Positions 1 to 7,112 of a stretch of DNA of 19,900 nucleotides are shown in pieces; positions within the stretch are counted from its first letter, which is position 1, and each line of letters begins with the position of its first letter. The notes under the pieces were generated by a model. The model did not search any database and was not told where the DNA came from. It was given only the letters and a program-made list of their open reading frames with translations. The position numbers and the translations under genes were made by a program. Source of the DNA: Spirulina sp. DLM2.Bin59. Its GTDB lineage: Bacteria; Cyanobacteriota; Cyanobacteriia; Cyanobacteriales; Spirulinaceae. The stretch spans positions 1 through 19,900 of the forward strand of contig RECT01000193.1 of the NCBI GenBank assembly GCA_007693875.1, read 5' to 3'.

Positions 1-264
1 AACTAATTGCTCAATGCCAAAGGCCTCCAACTGCTGCACCTTTTCATCAAGGGGGGTAAGGAGGGGGCGGCGTTGACCGGAGAAGAATTCGCGGGGATGG
101 GGGTCAAAGGTGACAACGGTAGAGATCAGGGGCGATCGCTCCCCCAAGGCCCCCCGCGTAATGGGAGCCATGACGGTTTGATGCCCTCGGTGGAGGCCGT
201 CAAAATTACCGAGGGCAAGGGCAGTAGGGGTTAGGGCTTGTTGGGTCGAAGAAGTAATCCACAC
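1..264 (-). CDS. ribF: Bifunctional riboflavin kinase/FAD synthetase, N-terminal part (runs off the left edge)
   Basis: RibF phosphorylates riboflavin to FMN and adenylylates FMN to FAD in the cytosol. Only the first 88 codons are in the window, covering the start of the N-terminal FMN adenylyltransferase domain. The sequence shows the nucleotidyltransferase signature ALGNFDGLHRGHQ at residues 17-29 (the H-x-G-H type motif) followed by VVTFDPHPREFF at 50-61, both hallmarks of RibF. The start is a GTG at 262-264 (MWITSSTQQAL by reading GTG as Met). No in-frame ATG precedes it, because the ATG just upstream is followed at once by TAA, and the protein begins like other cyanobacterial RibF N-termini. 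No clear Shine-Dalgarno sequence is seen. It lies downstream of the DUF1400 gene on the same strand. The kinase domain is outside the window. Confidence 0.9.
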   Translation of the reverse strand, partial: MWITSSTQQALTPTALALGNFDGLHRGHQTVMAPITRGALGERSPLISTVVTFDPHPREFFSGQRRPLLTPLDEKVQQLEAFGIEQLV

Positions 265-329
265 GCTTTACATTTTGACACAATTGCCGCCTTGGATCAC
301 TTTTTTCAGCCCTTTTTTTCAGCCATTGC

Positions 330-893
330 TTAAAAACCCAAGGCCCCGAGGACAGATTGAACGGTTTCGAGGCGATCGCCCACGGATTCAATCAAGGGCC
401 GAGCCCTGGCCACTGCCTCCATTAATTTGATCCCATCCACATACATCCGATCATGGGGATAATTCTGCATCACTTCCAAGAGGGAAACCTGGCCATCGAG
501 GGCGGAATTCCCTAGGGCGGTGCGGAGGGCGGGGACTCGTTCCGCTTCCACATTGGGGTGAATAATCTGCCCCAGTTCCGTTAAAGCGGTTTCGCCTTCA
601 CGGGTTTGTAATGCCCCTTGCATCATCAAGCCATTGACGGGAACGGTGCGGGTTAGGGCCATTTGGAGCGTGGCGGGGCTTTGCTGGCTCAACCCCACCA
701 ATAGCCCAAGGGCGGGGGATTGTTTCCCGGTTTCGGCAAATTCCGCTAAATCCGCAACGGGAATGGCATGGCGTAAAAAGCCATAGGTAATCACCACTTC
801 CTGCGCGGCTTGGGCAGCGGCGGCGGGGAAAAGCAGCGCAGTGGTGAGTAGGCTAGAGAGGGCGAGCGATCGCACTGTGGAAAAATTGACCAT
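330..893 (-). CDS. DUF1400 family secreted protein (alpha/beta-hydrolase-associated domain)
   Basis: A 187-residue exported protein. Residues 1 to about 30 form a signal peptide: a basic/polar start, a hydrophobic Ala/Leu core, then AAAAQAAQE with Ala-x-Ala type cleavage options. The mature part begins EVVITYGFLRHAIPVADL and continues through FAETGKQSPAL, the pattern of the cyanobacterial DUF1400 domain that often sits in front of an alpha/beta hydrolase. Here it stands alone, without a nucleophile-elbow motif, so it is probably not catalytic; the role is unknown. The start at 893 is preferred over the in-frame ATG six bases upstream, because AAGGA lies five bases before it, whereas the upstream ATG overlaps that ribosome-binding site. 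The gene is followed by ribF and preceded by an inverted repeat at 924-958. Confidence 0.8.
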   Translation of the reverse strand: MVNFSTVRSLALSSLLTTALLFPAAAAQAAQEVVITYGFLRHAIPVADLAEFAETGKQSPALGLLVGLSQQSPATLQMALTRTVPVNGLMMQGALQTREGETALTELGQIIHPNVEAERVPALRTALGNSALDGQVSLLEVMQNYPHDRMYVDGIKLMEAVARARPLIESVGDRLETVQSVLGALGF

Positions 894-923
894 GATCATC
901 CTTCAGCAGAGAAATAGGAAATG

Positions 924-958
924 GCTCAGGGCAGGGGACTATTGGGAATCCCCTGAGC
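924..958 (-). terminator. Inverted repeat between the glycosyltransferase and DUF1400 genes, possible terminator
   Basis: GCTCAGGG (924-931) and CCCTGAGC (951-958) form a perfect 8-bp dyad with a 19-base loop. An alternative GGGGA/TCCCC pairing lies inside. On the minus strand it is followed by the moderately T-rich ATTTCCTATTTCTC. It could end the glycosyltransferase transcript or structure the DUF1400 leader. The long loop and lack of a clean T-run make the terminator call tentative. Confidence 0.35.
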
Positions 959-1042
959 TATCCCTGATGATGACGGAAAATTGCCTGAAAAAGATGCTCC
1001 GCCATCCAGTTTCTTCACTGGCTACTATCTGAGGAGGAGGAA

Positions 1043-1070
1043 AGAGGATAGAGAAGAGAGAAAAGAGTAG
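1043..1070. repeat. Degenerate heptamer tandem array (AGAGNNN x4)
   Basis: Four consecutive 7-base units, AGAGGAT, AGAGAAG, AGAGAAA and AGAGTAG, lie directly downstream of the glycosyltransferase stop codon. Short tandemly repeated heptamers are common in cyanobacterial genomes. This one is degenerate and purine-only, so it could also be simple low-complexity sequence. Confidence 0.5.
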
Positions 1071-1073
1071 AAT

Positions 1074-3314
1074 TTAACATTCTGCCTCACTTCCCACTTC
1101 CCACTTCTCACTTCCCGCCACATAATCCCCCCACATTTGCTCATAGGCCGCCTCCATGTTGCGGGCAAACTGTCGCCCATTCCAAAGGGGAGCGGTGCGC
1201 CGAGCGGCCTGGAGTTTACGATTTACGCCGTGGCGCAGCTCAGGATCAGTGCCGTAGCGGATGCCCCATTCCACATATTCCCGCGCGTTGTGGGCAATAC
1301 CCTCTGTGACCCCAGCATTGATCAGCATCGTGTAACTATTGCGGGCCGCAAACTGTTCCCCCACCCAAGTCACCAAGGGAATCCCCATCCACAGGGTTTC
1401 CATCGTGGTCGTCGCGCCATTGTAGGGGTAGGTATCTAAAACCACATCGGCAATTAACATATTGGCCCGGTGGGTGGGTTCGCTATAGTCTACGGCCAGG
1501 AATTTAAGGCGATCGCGCTCTACCCCCACCTCATCCGCCAACATCAAAAAGGCCCGCTCCATATCCTCCGTATCATTGGAGCCTTTAATCAAGAAATAGC
1601 TCCCCGGAACCCCCTTAATAATTTCCAATTGCAGGCGCATTGTATCGGGGTGACGTTTATAGCCTTTTTGAACGCTGTAGTAGGCGATCGCCTCCGCTGG
1701 AACCCCTAAATCCTCCCGCCGCAATGTGGGCAACCCCACCTCAAACCCATCGCAGGCAATATAACTCTGGGGCAACCGCAGAATTTTTTCATGGTAATAA
1801 TCCTGAGCATTGGCCGGTAATACATAATCATCGGCAATAAAATAATCAATAGTGGGAATCCCCGACGCATCCCACCCCAACCAAGTCACCTGAATCGGAG
1901 CGGGTTTGAGCATGACCGTGCTACAGGCGGTGTCAATGGTAATACTATCCAATTCCATTAAAATATCAATTTGATCATCAAAGATCGCCTCAGCCAAAGC
2001 ATTGGTATCTAAGGATTTAACCGCCTTATCAACTTGGCCAATATACCAATCCTGAAGGGGTTCATGGTTATCGGGCTTGGTGATTAAATAGAGATAAATT
2101 TCATGGCGATCGTGGTCATGGTGTTGAAATAAAGACCGGGCTAGCCAGCCGACGGAATGTTGTCTTAAACAAAAAGAAAGGTAGCCAATCCGTAGTTTCT
2201 GGGCATTATTCCGGTTTTTAAGGCGTTCACGATGGCCCTTTTGATAGCGATTTAAGCGTTTCTGGGTATTAACCTGTGTGTTTTTATAGCACAATTGTGC
2301 AATCTGGTTTTGCATGTGGCGATTTTGCACAGGACGATCTGCAAAATAAGGTGCAAAAAAGTAGCTATTAAAAAGATTAGAAACCTGGAGTAGCGTTAAA
2401 TCAAGGGGAGATTCGGCAATAATTTTCGTCAAGAGTTGCTGATGATCTTGGAAAACTTGACAGCTTTCTTGCCAATGCCCCCCGGTGACGATCAGCGACT
2501 TCATCAAGGTTTTATGGGCATCAATCTGATCTGCTAATTTTGTAACAGCATGTAAGTAGCGATAAGCTGCATCAATGCCTTTAGCATATTGATCAGAATC
2601 TTGATAAAAACAGGGTAAATAACTTGTTAATCCGCGATGATTTGGGTCAATCAGCAAGCCCAACTCACAAAATTTTGCTGCTAGCTCAGGTTGACGCTTA
2701 ACATAGGCTAAATCCACCACATGGCGTAAAATTAGCGGGGTAAAGGCATCTCCCTCCCCTGATGCTTTAATCCAAGGCAAAGATAAATTTAGTAATGTCC
2801 AAGTGTGAGGATTGCAGGCATCCTGTTGAAATAGTGCGGCGAAAATAAATTTCAAGAGATGCAGATCAATCGGGGGCGAGAGATTCGTAAAGCTTTCTAG
2901 AACTGGCGTTAGATCCTCCGGTTGATAGGTTTCTGTTTGGAGGCGAAGCCGTAAAAAATGAATTGCATTAAGGGCTAGATCCGGGGCCAATTCTTGAATT
3001 TGTTGCCGGATTTGTAAAGCTTGGTCTGTGTGGCCGCTGGTTTCTTGGTTTTGGGCTGCGGTTTCTAGGAAGGTTAACAGTTCCCATTGGCAAGCCTCTG
3101 CGGCCGTCTCATCACTGCCTAGCATCGCCATGAGCCAAGTAGATTGGGCTTCGGCAGCCTGGCCATTCAGGAGCAGACTTAAACCCAAAGACCAATAATA
3201 ATCCTGTTGCTCCGGTTCCACCTGAATCAATTGCTCCCAGAGGGGAATGGCAAGCTGATATTGACCTTGGGCATCATGGGCCTGGGCTTGGCTTTGTAAA
3301 TGATTGGCAGTCAT
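1074..3314 (-). CDS. TPR protein with GT41 (SPINDLY/O-GlcNAc transferase-like) glycosyltransferase domain
   Basis: A 746-residue soluble protein. Residues 1 to about 370 are helical, with TPR-like repeats at the N-terminus (AQGQYQLAIPLWEQLIQVEP, then LGLSLLLNGQAAEAQSTW). From about 373 comes the OGT-type catalytic region: LRIGYLSFCLRQHSVGWL with the conserved histidine at about 386, APIQVTWLGWDASG, and the distal lobe with FLIKGSNDTEDMERA, DVVLDTYPYNGATTTMETLW and GIPLVTWVGEQFAARNSYT. GT41 enzymes transfer GlcNAc or related sugars from UDP-sugars to Ser/Thr. The neighbouring pilin suggests the acceptor, but that is inference. The gene follows pilA on the same strand but is separated from it by a strong terminator ending about 13 bases before the ATG, and no Shine-Dalgarno sequence is seen. 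The last dozen residues are encoded by a heptamer repeat array. Confidence 0.88.
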   Translation of the reverse strand: MTANHLQSQAQAHDAQGQYQLAIPLWEQLIQVEPEQQDYYWSLGLSLLLNGQAAEAQSTWLMAMLGSDETAAEACQWELLTFLETAAQNQETSGHTDQALQIRQQIQELAPDLALNAIHFLRLRLQTETYQPEDLTPVLESFTNLSPPIDLHLLKFIFAALFQQDACNPHTWTLLNLSLPWIKASGEGDAFTPLILRHVVDLAYVKRQPELAAKFCELGLLIDPNHRGLTSYLPCFYQDSDQYAKGIDAAYRYLHAVTKLADQIDAHKTLMKSLIVTGGHWQESCQVFQDHQQLLTKIIAESPLDLTLLQVSNLFNSYFFAPYFADRPVQNRHMQNQIAQLCYKNTQVNTQKRLNRYQKGHRERLKNRNNAQKLRIGYLSFCLRQHSVGWLARSLFQHHDHDRHEIYLYLITKPDNHEPLQDWYIGQVDKAVKSLDTNALAEAIFDDQIDILMELDSITIDTACSTVMLKPAPIQVTWLGWDASGIPTIDYFIADDYVLPANAQDYYHEKILRLPQSYIACDGFEVGLPTLRREDLGVPAEAIAYYSVQKGYKRHPDTMRLQLEIIKGVPGSYFLIKGSNDTEDMERAFLMLADEVGVERDRLKFLAVDYSEPTHRANMLIADVVLDTYPYNGATTTMETLWMGIPLVTWVGEQFAARNSYTMLINAGVTEGIAHNAREYVEWGIRYGTDPELRHGVNRKLQAARRTAPLWNGRQFARNMEAAYEQMWGDYVAGSEKWEVGSEAEC
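1089..1116. repeat. Heptamer tandem repeat (ACTTCCC x4) inside the 3' end of the glycosyltransferase gene
   Basis: Units ACTTCCC, ACTTCCC, ACTTCTC and ACTTCCC follow each other without spacing. On the minus strand they encode part of the protein's final residues (around SEKWEVGSEAEC). This is the typical cyanobacterial short-tandem-heptamer pattern, here read as coding sequence. Confidence 0.8.
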
Positions 3315-3326
3315 CTTGAATAATTC

Positions 3327-3358
3327 TGAAAAAATAACCCTCCCTAATGAGGGAGGGT
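3327..3358 (-). terminator. Rho-independent terminator after the pilin gene
   Basis: ACCCTCCC (3337-3344) and GGGAGGGT (3351-3358) form a perfect GC-rich 8-bp stem with a 6-base loop. Read on the minus strand it is followed by TATTTTTTC, a proper U-tract. It lies about 65 bases after the pilin stop and ends only about 13 bases before the glycosyltransferase ATG, so it should limit read-through from the abundant pilin message. Confidence 0.85.
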
Positions 3359-3423
3359 AAAGTAATGACCTAAGCTCGGTATGGGGTTAGATAGCCTCTC
3401 CCCCACAAGCTTAAGTGGACATT

Positions 3424-4059
3424 TTACGCACCTAGGTCTTTCCAGCCTTTGACGCCACTACCATCACCACCATTCATGCCAGTTTGACTGGTGCAGTTAA
3501 TTACCCCATTGTTATCCTGTTTGGGTGCCTCAAACGTCCAGGCATCGTTACCATTCCAAGCTTTCTTGGATTCACACACCGCGATTTGGGTGGTAACTTC
3601 CGCCGATTCTATGTTATTGATGTCAGAATAACCGGTAGCAGCAATGGCGACATAGCCTTTCAGGGCTTGTACCCTGGGGAAGGCATAAATGTTTACATTA
3701 CGCCATTTGTCCTGCGCTGCGCCATCGGCACCTAGGGGAGTAGCTGTTTCCTTTTTAATGACATAGGTGTAGTTGACGGTTTGGGTTTTGAGACCTAAGC
3801 CCAGTTTGACGATATCTGTACTAAAGGAGCCTGCTTCCAGTTGGTAGGCCTGCATCCCCCGTGCGATGGAACCGACGTTGTTACGGGCTTCAGACTGTTT
3901 AGCTTTGTTGGCTTGACCGAGAAGGGAGGGAAGGGCAATGGCTGCCAAGATCCCGATGATGATGATCACGACGAGCAGTTCGATCAGGGTGAAACCCTCA
4001 TCTTGCTTGCGGGTGCTGTTGAGATACTGTAGAAATTTGGCTTGAAATTCAGGCTTCAT
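3424..4059 (-). CDS. pilA: Type IV pilin, major-pilin-like prepilin
   Basis: A 211-residue prepilin. The leader of 22 residues ends DEG and is followed by FTLIELLVVIIIIGILAAIA, the classic class III signal: prepilin peptidase cleaves after Gly22, Phe23 is N-methylated, Glu27 is the E+5 residue, and the hydrophobic stretch forms the N-terminal assembly helix. The globular domain carries two cysteines, C162 and C189, likely a C-terminal disulfide loop, and a Gly/Asn/Asp-rich tail. The start at 4059 is chosen because AGAGGA sits five bases upstream; an in-frame ATG at 4122 would add 21 residues without a good ribosome-binding site. The methyltransferase gene lies 86 bases upstream, and the terminator at 3327-3358 and the GT41 gene lie downstream. 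The size suits a major or minor pilin of motility or natural transformation pili; which one is not decidable here. Confidence 0.93.
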   Translation of the reverse strand: MKPEFQAKFLQYLNSTRKQDEGFTLIELLVVIIIIGILAAIALPSLLGQANKAKQSEARNNVGSIARGMQAYQLEAGSFSTDIVKLGLGLKTQTVNYTYVIKKETATPLGADGAAQDKWRNVNIYAFPRVQALKGYVAIAATGYSDINNIESAEVTTQIAVCESKKAWNGNDAWTFEAPKQDNNGVINCTSQTGMNGGDGSGVKGWKDLGA

Positions 4060-4145
4060 AAGTCCTCTTCCTTTAACGCTTCTGGAGGTTCTGTGCATAG
4101 CGTACCCAGATTTATGCACCACCCTATCATTCCCTTCACTTTTTT

Positions 4146-5468
4146 TTAGGAATGGTCCAAGAGGATGTAGGTTCCGGCTTCTAGGTTACGCAGGGCGGCC
4201 TGCACGAGCACAAAAGCCTCGTCGAAGGGAACCGGCTCTAGGGTTTCGGGATTCACCGGGTGCAGTGTTTGCCAGCGGTTCACCAGTTCGAGAACGGTTT
4301 GGGACTGTTCGAGTAATGGCACAAACAGGGCAGCGGCCATGGTGGCATCGACAAGGGTGGAGAGGCCCAGTCCGGGCAGGAAACGGCTAATCTCAAAGGG
4401 GTTGAGGATTTTAATACAGTGGTAGAGCTGTTCCCGGAATGGCTCTGTTTTTAATTGGGGGTGGAGATAAACCGTCGCCCCCTGCCAATCCGGATCTGTC
4501 CATGCACTGACGGGGCGAGGTTCAGGACGAGATTGGGGATGGCCACACCAGACATCAATGAGGCGGTTGATGGAATGAAAGAGTTCGACGAGGGCGAGTT
4601 TATCTTCCTCGCTGGCTTCTGGTAACGTCATTGCCCAAAAAACCGGTAGGTTTTCTGGCTCTTTGAAGAGGTTGTAAATATCCCATTTACGCCATTCAAC
4701 CATACTGAAAAATTCAAGATCTGAAGCGTTGAGGAAATTGAACATTTCAGGAACAGAAAAGCCGCGATCGCCCACAAGGAGTTGATTGGCTAAAATTGAT
4801 TCATCAGGGCAATCTTGCTCATTCCAGCCAATCATCTGCTTAAGCAAAATGTGATCGTGCATGGCGTTGAAGGTATCCCGGACAATGGCAATTTCTGTTT
4901 CTTCAGGGTTACTGTCCATCAATCCCATGCGATTGAAGGCTCTTTGCGATCGCAGCATGTTACTACGGCCATAGGTGCTATGGAGATTAACTCGTAAAAT
5001 CCCCTCAGGTTTTAAAACGTTTTTAAAAGCCTGTAAACCCGCAACCTGATTATCTAATAAATACAGAACTTCATCACAGTTGATATAGTCAAAGGTCATC
5101 CCCAATTGTTCCAGGTCTTCTAAGGCCAAAACATGAAACTCACAATTGGTAGCCCCGTGGTACTCTAGACGTTTCTGGGCAAATCCAACGGATTCTGACG
5201 AAATATCAACACCAACGACCCTTGCGCCAGGATTGGCTTGGGCGAGTGCTAAGGCCTTTAACCCAGTGCCACAGCCCGCATCTAAAATCAATTTACCATC
5301 GGTATCAATCACCTTGCCGTGACAACGATAGAATGCCGTTATCAAGCTGTGAACATACAGGGTATCCGGTTGGTTTGCATAGGACTTCTCAACAGGGATA
5401 TTGGGATAGGGGCAATGGTCGAATTGGCGGCGGATGCGTTCGAGGAATTCAGGATCGGGGACTGACAT
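4146..5468 (-). CDS. Class I SAM-dependent methyltransferase with long C-terminal extension, pilin-linked
   Basis: A 440-residue cytosolic protein. Motif I is LILDAGCGTGLKAL at residues 60-73, followed by the acidic loop VVGVDIS (84-90) and the motif IV-like region FDYINCDEVLYLLDN (126-140), all typical of Rossmann-fold class I methyltransferases. After about residue 230 the protein continues for some 200 residues that I do not recognise, ending in a region rich in hydrophobic helices. The substrate is unknown. It is the first gene of a same-strand run leading into pilA, so methylation of pilin, of a pilin glycan or of another surface component is the working inference. The start has no obvious Shine-Dalgarno sequence. 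A TAGAAT at 5496-5501 (minus strand) is a possible -10 element. It diverges from ggt, 102 bases away. Confidence 0.8.
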   Translation of the reverse strand: MSVPDPEFLERIRRQFDHCPYPNIPVEKSYANQPDTLYVHSLITAFYRCHGKVIDTDGKLILDAGCGTGLKALALAQANPGARVVGVDISSESVGFAQKRLEYHGATNCEFHVLALEDLEQLGMTFDYINCDEVLYLLDNQVAGLQAFKNVLKPEGILRVNLHSTYGRSNMLRSQRAFNRMGLMDSNPEETEIAIVRDTFNAMHDHILLKQMIGWNEQDCPDESILANQLLVGDRGFSVPEMFNFLNASDLEFFSMVEWRKWDIYNLFKEPENLPVFWAMTLPEASEEDKLALVELFHSINRLIDVWCGHPQSRPEPRPVSAWTDPDWQGATVYLHPQLKTEPFREQLYHCIKILNPFEISRFLPGLGLSTLVDATMAAALFVPLLEQSQTVLELVNRWQTLHPVNPETLEPVPFDEAFVLVQAALRNLEAGTYILLDHS

Positions 5469-5570
5469 AGAAAATTCTGGATGTGTCTTCTGTGTATTCT
5501 AGCGAACCGGTGGCGGTGATCTAAGCTTAATCCCGGTATGGCACAATAGGGCAAAATTTTAGAAAGGGCT

Positions 5571-7112
5571 ATGGGCAAAACCAGGGGAGCGATCGCCGCC
5601 GGTCATTCACACACCGCCGCAGCGGGGCAAATTATTTTTGACCAAGGGGGCAATGCCTTTGATGCGATCGCCGCCGCCATTCTCACCTCCTTTGTGGTGG
5701 AACCCACCCTCACCTCCGCCGCAGGGGGGGGATTCTGTCTCGCCCACCCCGTAGAGGGTGCGCCGGTTTTGTACGATTTTTTCACCCAAACCCCCCGCGA
5801 GGGCAAGGCCTTGGCGGATCTGGATTTTTATGAAATGGCCGTCAACTTTGGCGATGCTGTCCAGGCCTTCCATGTGGGTTTGGGGGCCATGGCCACGCCG
5901 GGCAACTTAGCAGGGGTGTGGACAGTACAGCAGGAATTGGGGCGGTTGCCGTTTCAAGATGTGGCCCAGCCCGCCATTGCGGCCGCCCGGTTTGGGGTTC
6001 CCATCAGTGCCTTTCAGGACTTTTGTATTAATACCGTCCTTGCCCCGATTTTGCAGGCCCGGGCCGAAGGCCGCCGCATTTATGCCCCCCAAGGGCGACT
6101 ATTGCGGGAAGGGGAATTATTCCTACAAACGGATTTTGCCAATACCCTAGAAACCCTTGCCCACCAAGGCATTGATCTCTTCTATGGCGGCGACATTGGG
6201 GCGCAGTTGGTGGCGGACTGTGCTCAGGAGGGTGGTTATTTAACCAGGGAGGATTTAGCCGATTATCAAGTGATCCGCCGCGCTCCCCTCCGCTTTAACT
6301 ATCGCGGCCATACCCTCCTCACCAACCCGCCCCCCAGTTCCGGCGGCGCATTGCTGGCCTTTACGCTTCAGTTATTGGCTCAAAGGGATTTAGGGGCGAT
6401 GCCTTGGGGGAGCCTCGGCCATCTTGAGGCCTTGGTGCAAGCCATGCAGTTAACCAACCAGGCCCGCAGCGATGGCTATGATGCCCATATTCACGATCCC
6501 GATATTGCCGCCCAATTTCTAGGGGCCGACCATCTCACCCCCTATCTAGAGGCCATGGCCAGCGGCCTGAATAAGTGGGGCAGCACCACCCATGTAAGCG
6601 TTATCGATGAATGGGGCAATGCCGCCAGTGCCACCACATCCAACGGCGAGGGGTCGGGTTATGTGATCCCCAACACGGGAATTATGGTCAACAATATGCT
6701 GGGAGAAGCGGATTTAAACCCCCAAGGATTCCACCAATGGCAACGGAATCGCCGCCTTTCCTCAATGATGGCCCCGACGATGATTCTCCAAGATCAAACC
6801 CCGAGCCAGGTTTTAGGGTCGGGGGGATCGAACCGGATTCGCACCGTGCTCACCCAGGTGATTGCCAATATCTTGGATTTTGGGATGGGGATGGAGGAGG
6901 CGATCGCCCGCCCCCGGCTCCATTGGGAAGCAGGATTTCTCAACTTAGAACCAGGGTTAGCCGCCGGTTTGGATTTAGCCCCCCCCTCCCAACGACTGCA
7001 ATGGCAGGCGCAAAATATGTTTTTTGGCGGTGTTCATGGTGTCGGGCGGGATGATCAGGGAGAATTTTGGGGGGCAGGCGATCGCCGTCGGGGTGGGGCC
7101 TTTCTGGTTTAA
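5571..7112 (+). CDS. ggt: Gamma-glutamyltransferase family protein (glutathione hydrolase type), no signal peptide
   Basis: A 513-residue Ntn-hydrolase precursor. The family cleaves itself in front of a threonine and then transfers or hydrolyses gamma-glutamyl groups, for example from glutathione. The sequence shows GGNAFDAIAAA (residues 26-36) and SAAGGGF near the N-terminus, the substrate-pocket motif PPPSSGGA, then the autoprocessing site WGSTTHVSV with the predicted nucleophile Thr339 (T339-T340-H341). Downstream are NNMLGEADLNP, LSSMMAPTM and the oxyanion GSGGSNRIRT. All key positions look intact. Unlike the periplasmic E. coli enzyme it has no signal peptide and begins directly in the catalytic domain, so a cytosolic location is likely. 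AGAAAGG lies just upstream of the ATG. It is convergent with the pentapeptide-repeat gene, overlapping by four bases. Confidence 0.88.
   Translation: MGKTRGAIAAGHSHTAAAGQIIFDQGGNAFDAIAAAILTSFVVEPTLTSAAGGGFCLAHPVEGAPVLYDFFTQTPREGKALADLDFYEMAVNFGDAVQAFHVGLGAMATPGNLAGVWTVQQELGRLPFQDVAQPAIAAARFGVPISAFQDFCINTVLAPILQARAEGRRIYAPQGRLLREGELFLQTDFANTLETLAHQGIDLFYGGDIGAQLVADCAQEGGYLTREDLADYQVIRRAPLRFNYRGHTLLTNPPPSSGGALLAFTLQLLAQRDLGAMPWGSLGHLEALVQAMQLTNQARSDGYDAHIHDPDIAAQFLGADHLTPYLEAMASGLNKWGSTTHVSVIDEWGNAASATTSNGEGSGYVIPNTGIMVNNMLGEADLNPQGFHQWQRNRRLSSMMAPTMILQDQTPSQVLGSGGSNRIRTVLTQVIANILDFGMGMEEAIARPRLHWEAGFLNLEPGLAAGLDLAPPSQRLQWQAQNMFFGGVHGVGRDDQGEFWGAGDRRRGGAFLV

Noticed and set aside
1043..1116. 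Repeat arrays as possible CRISPR
   Set aside because: Units are 7 bases with no spacers and no cas genes in the window.
6611..7054. A 147-codon frame inside ggt in another plus-strand frame
   Set aside because: The catalytic core of gamma-glutamyltransferase is read in the other frame; this one is Pro/Arg/Gly-rich with no motif.
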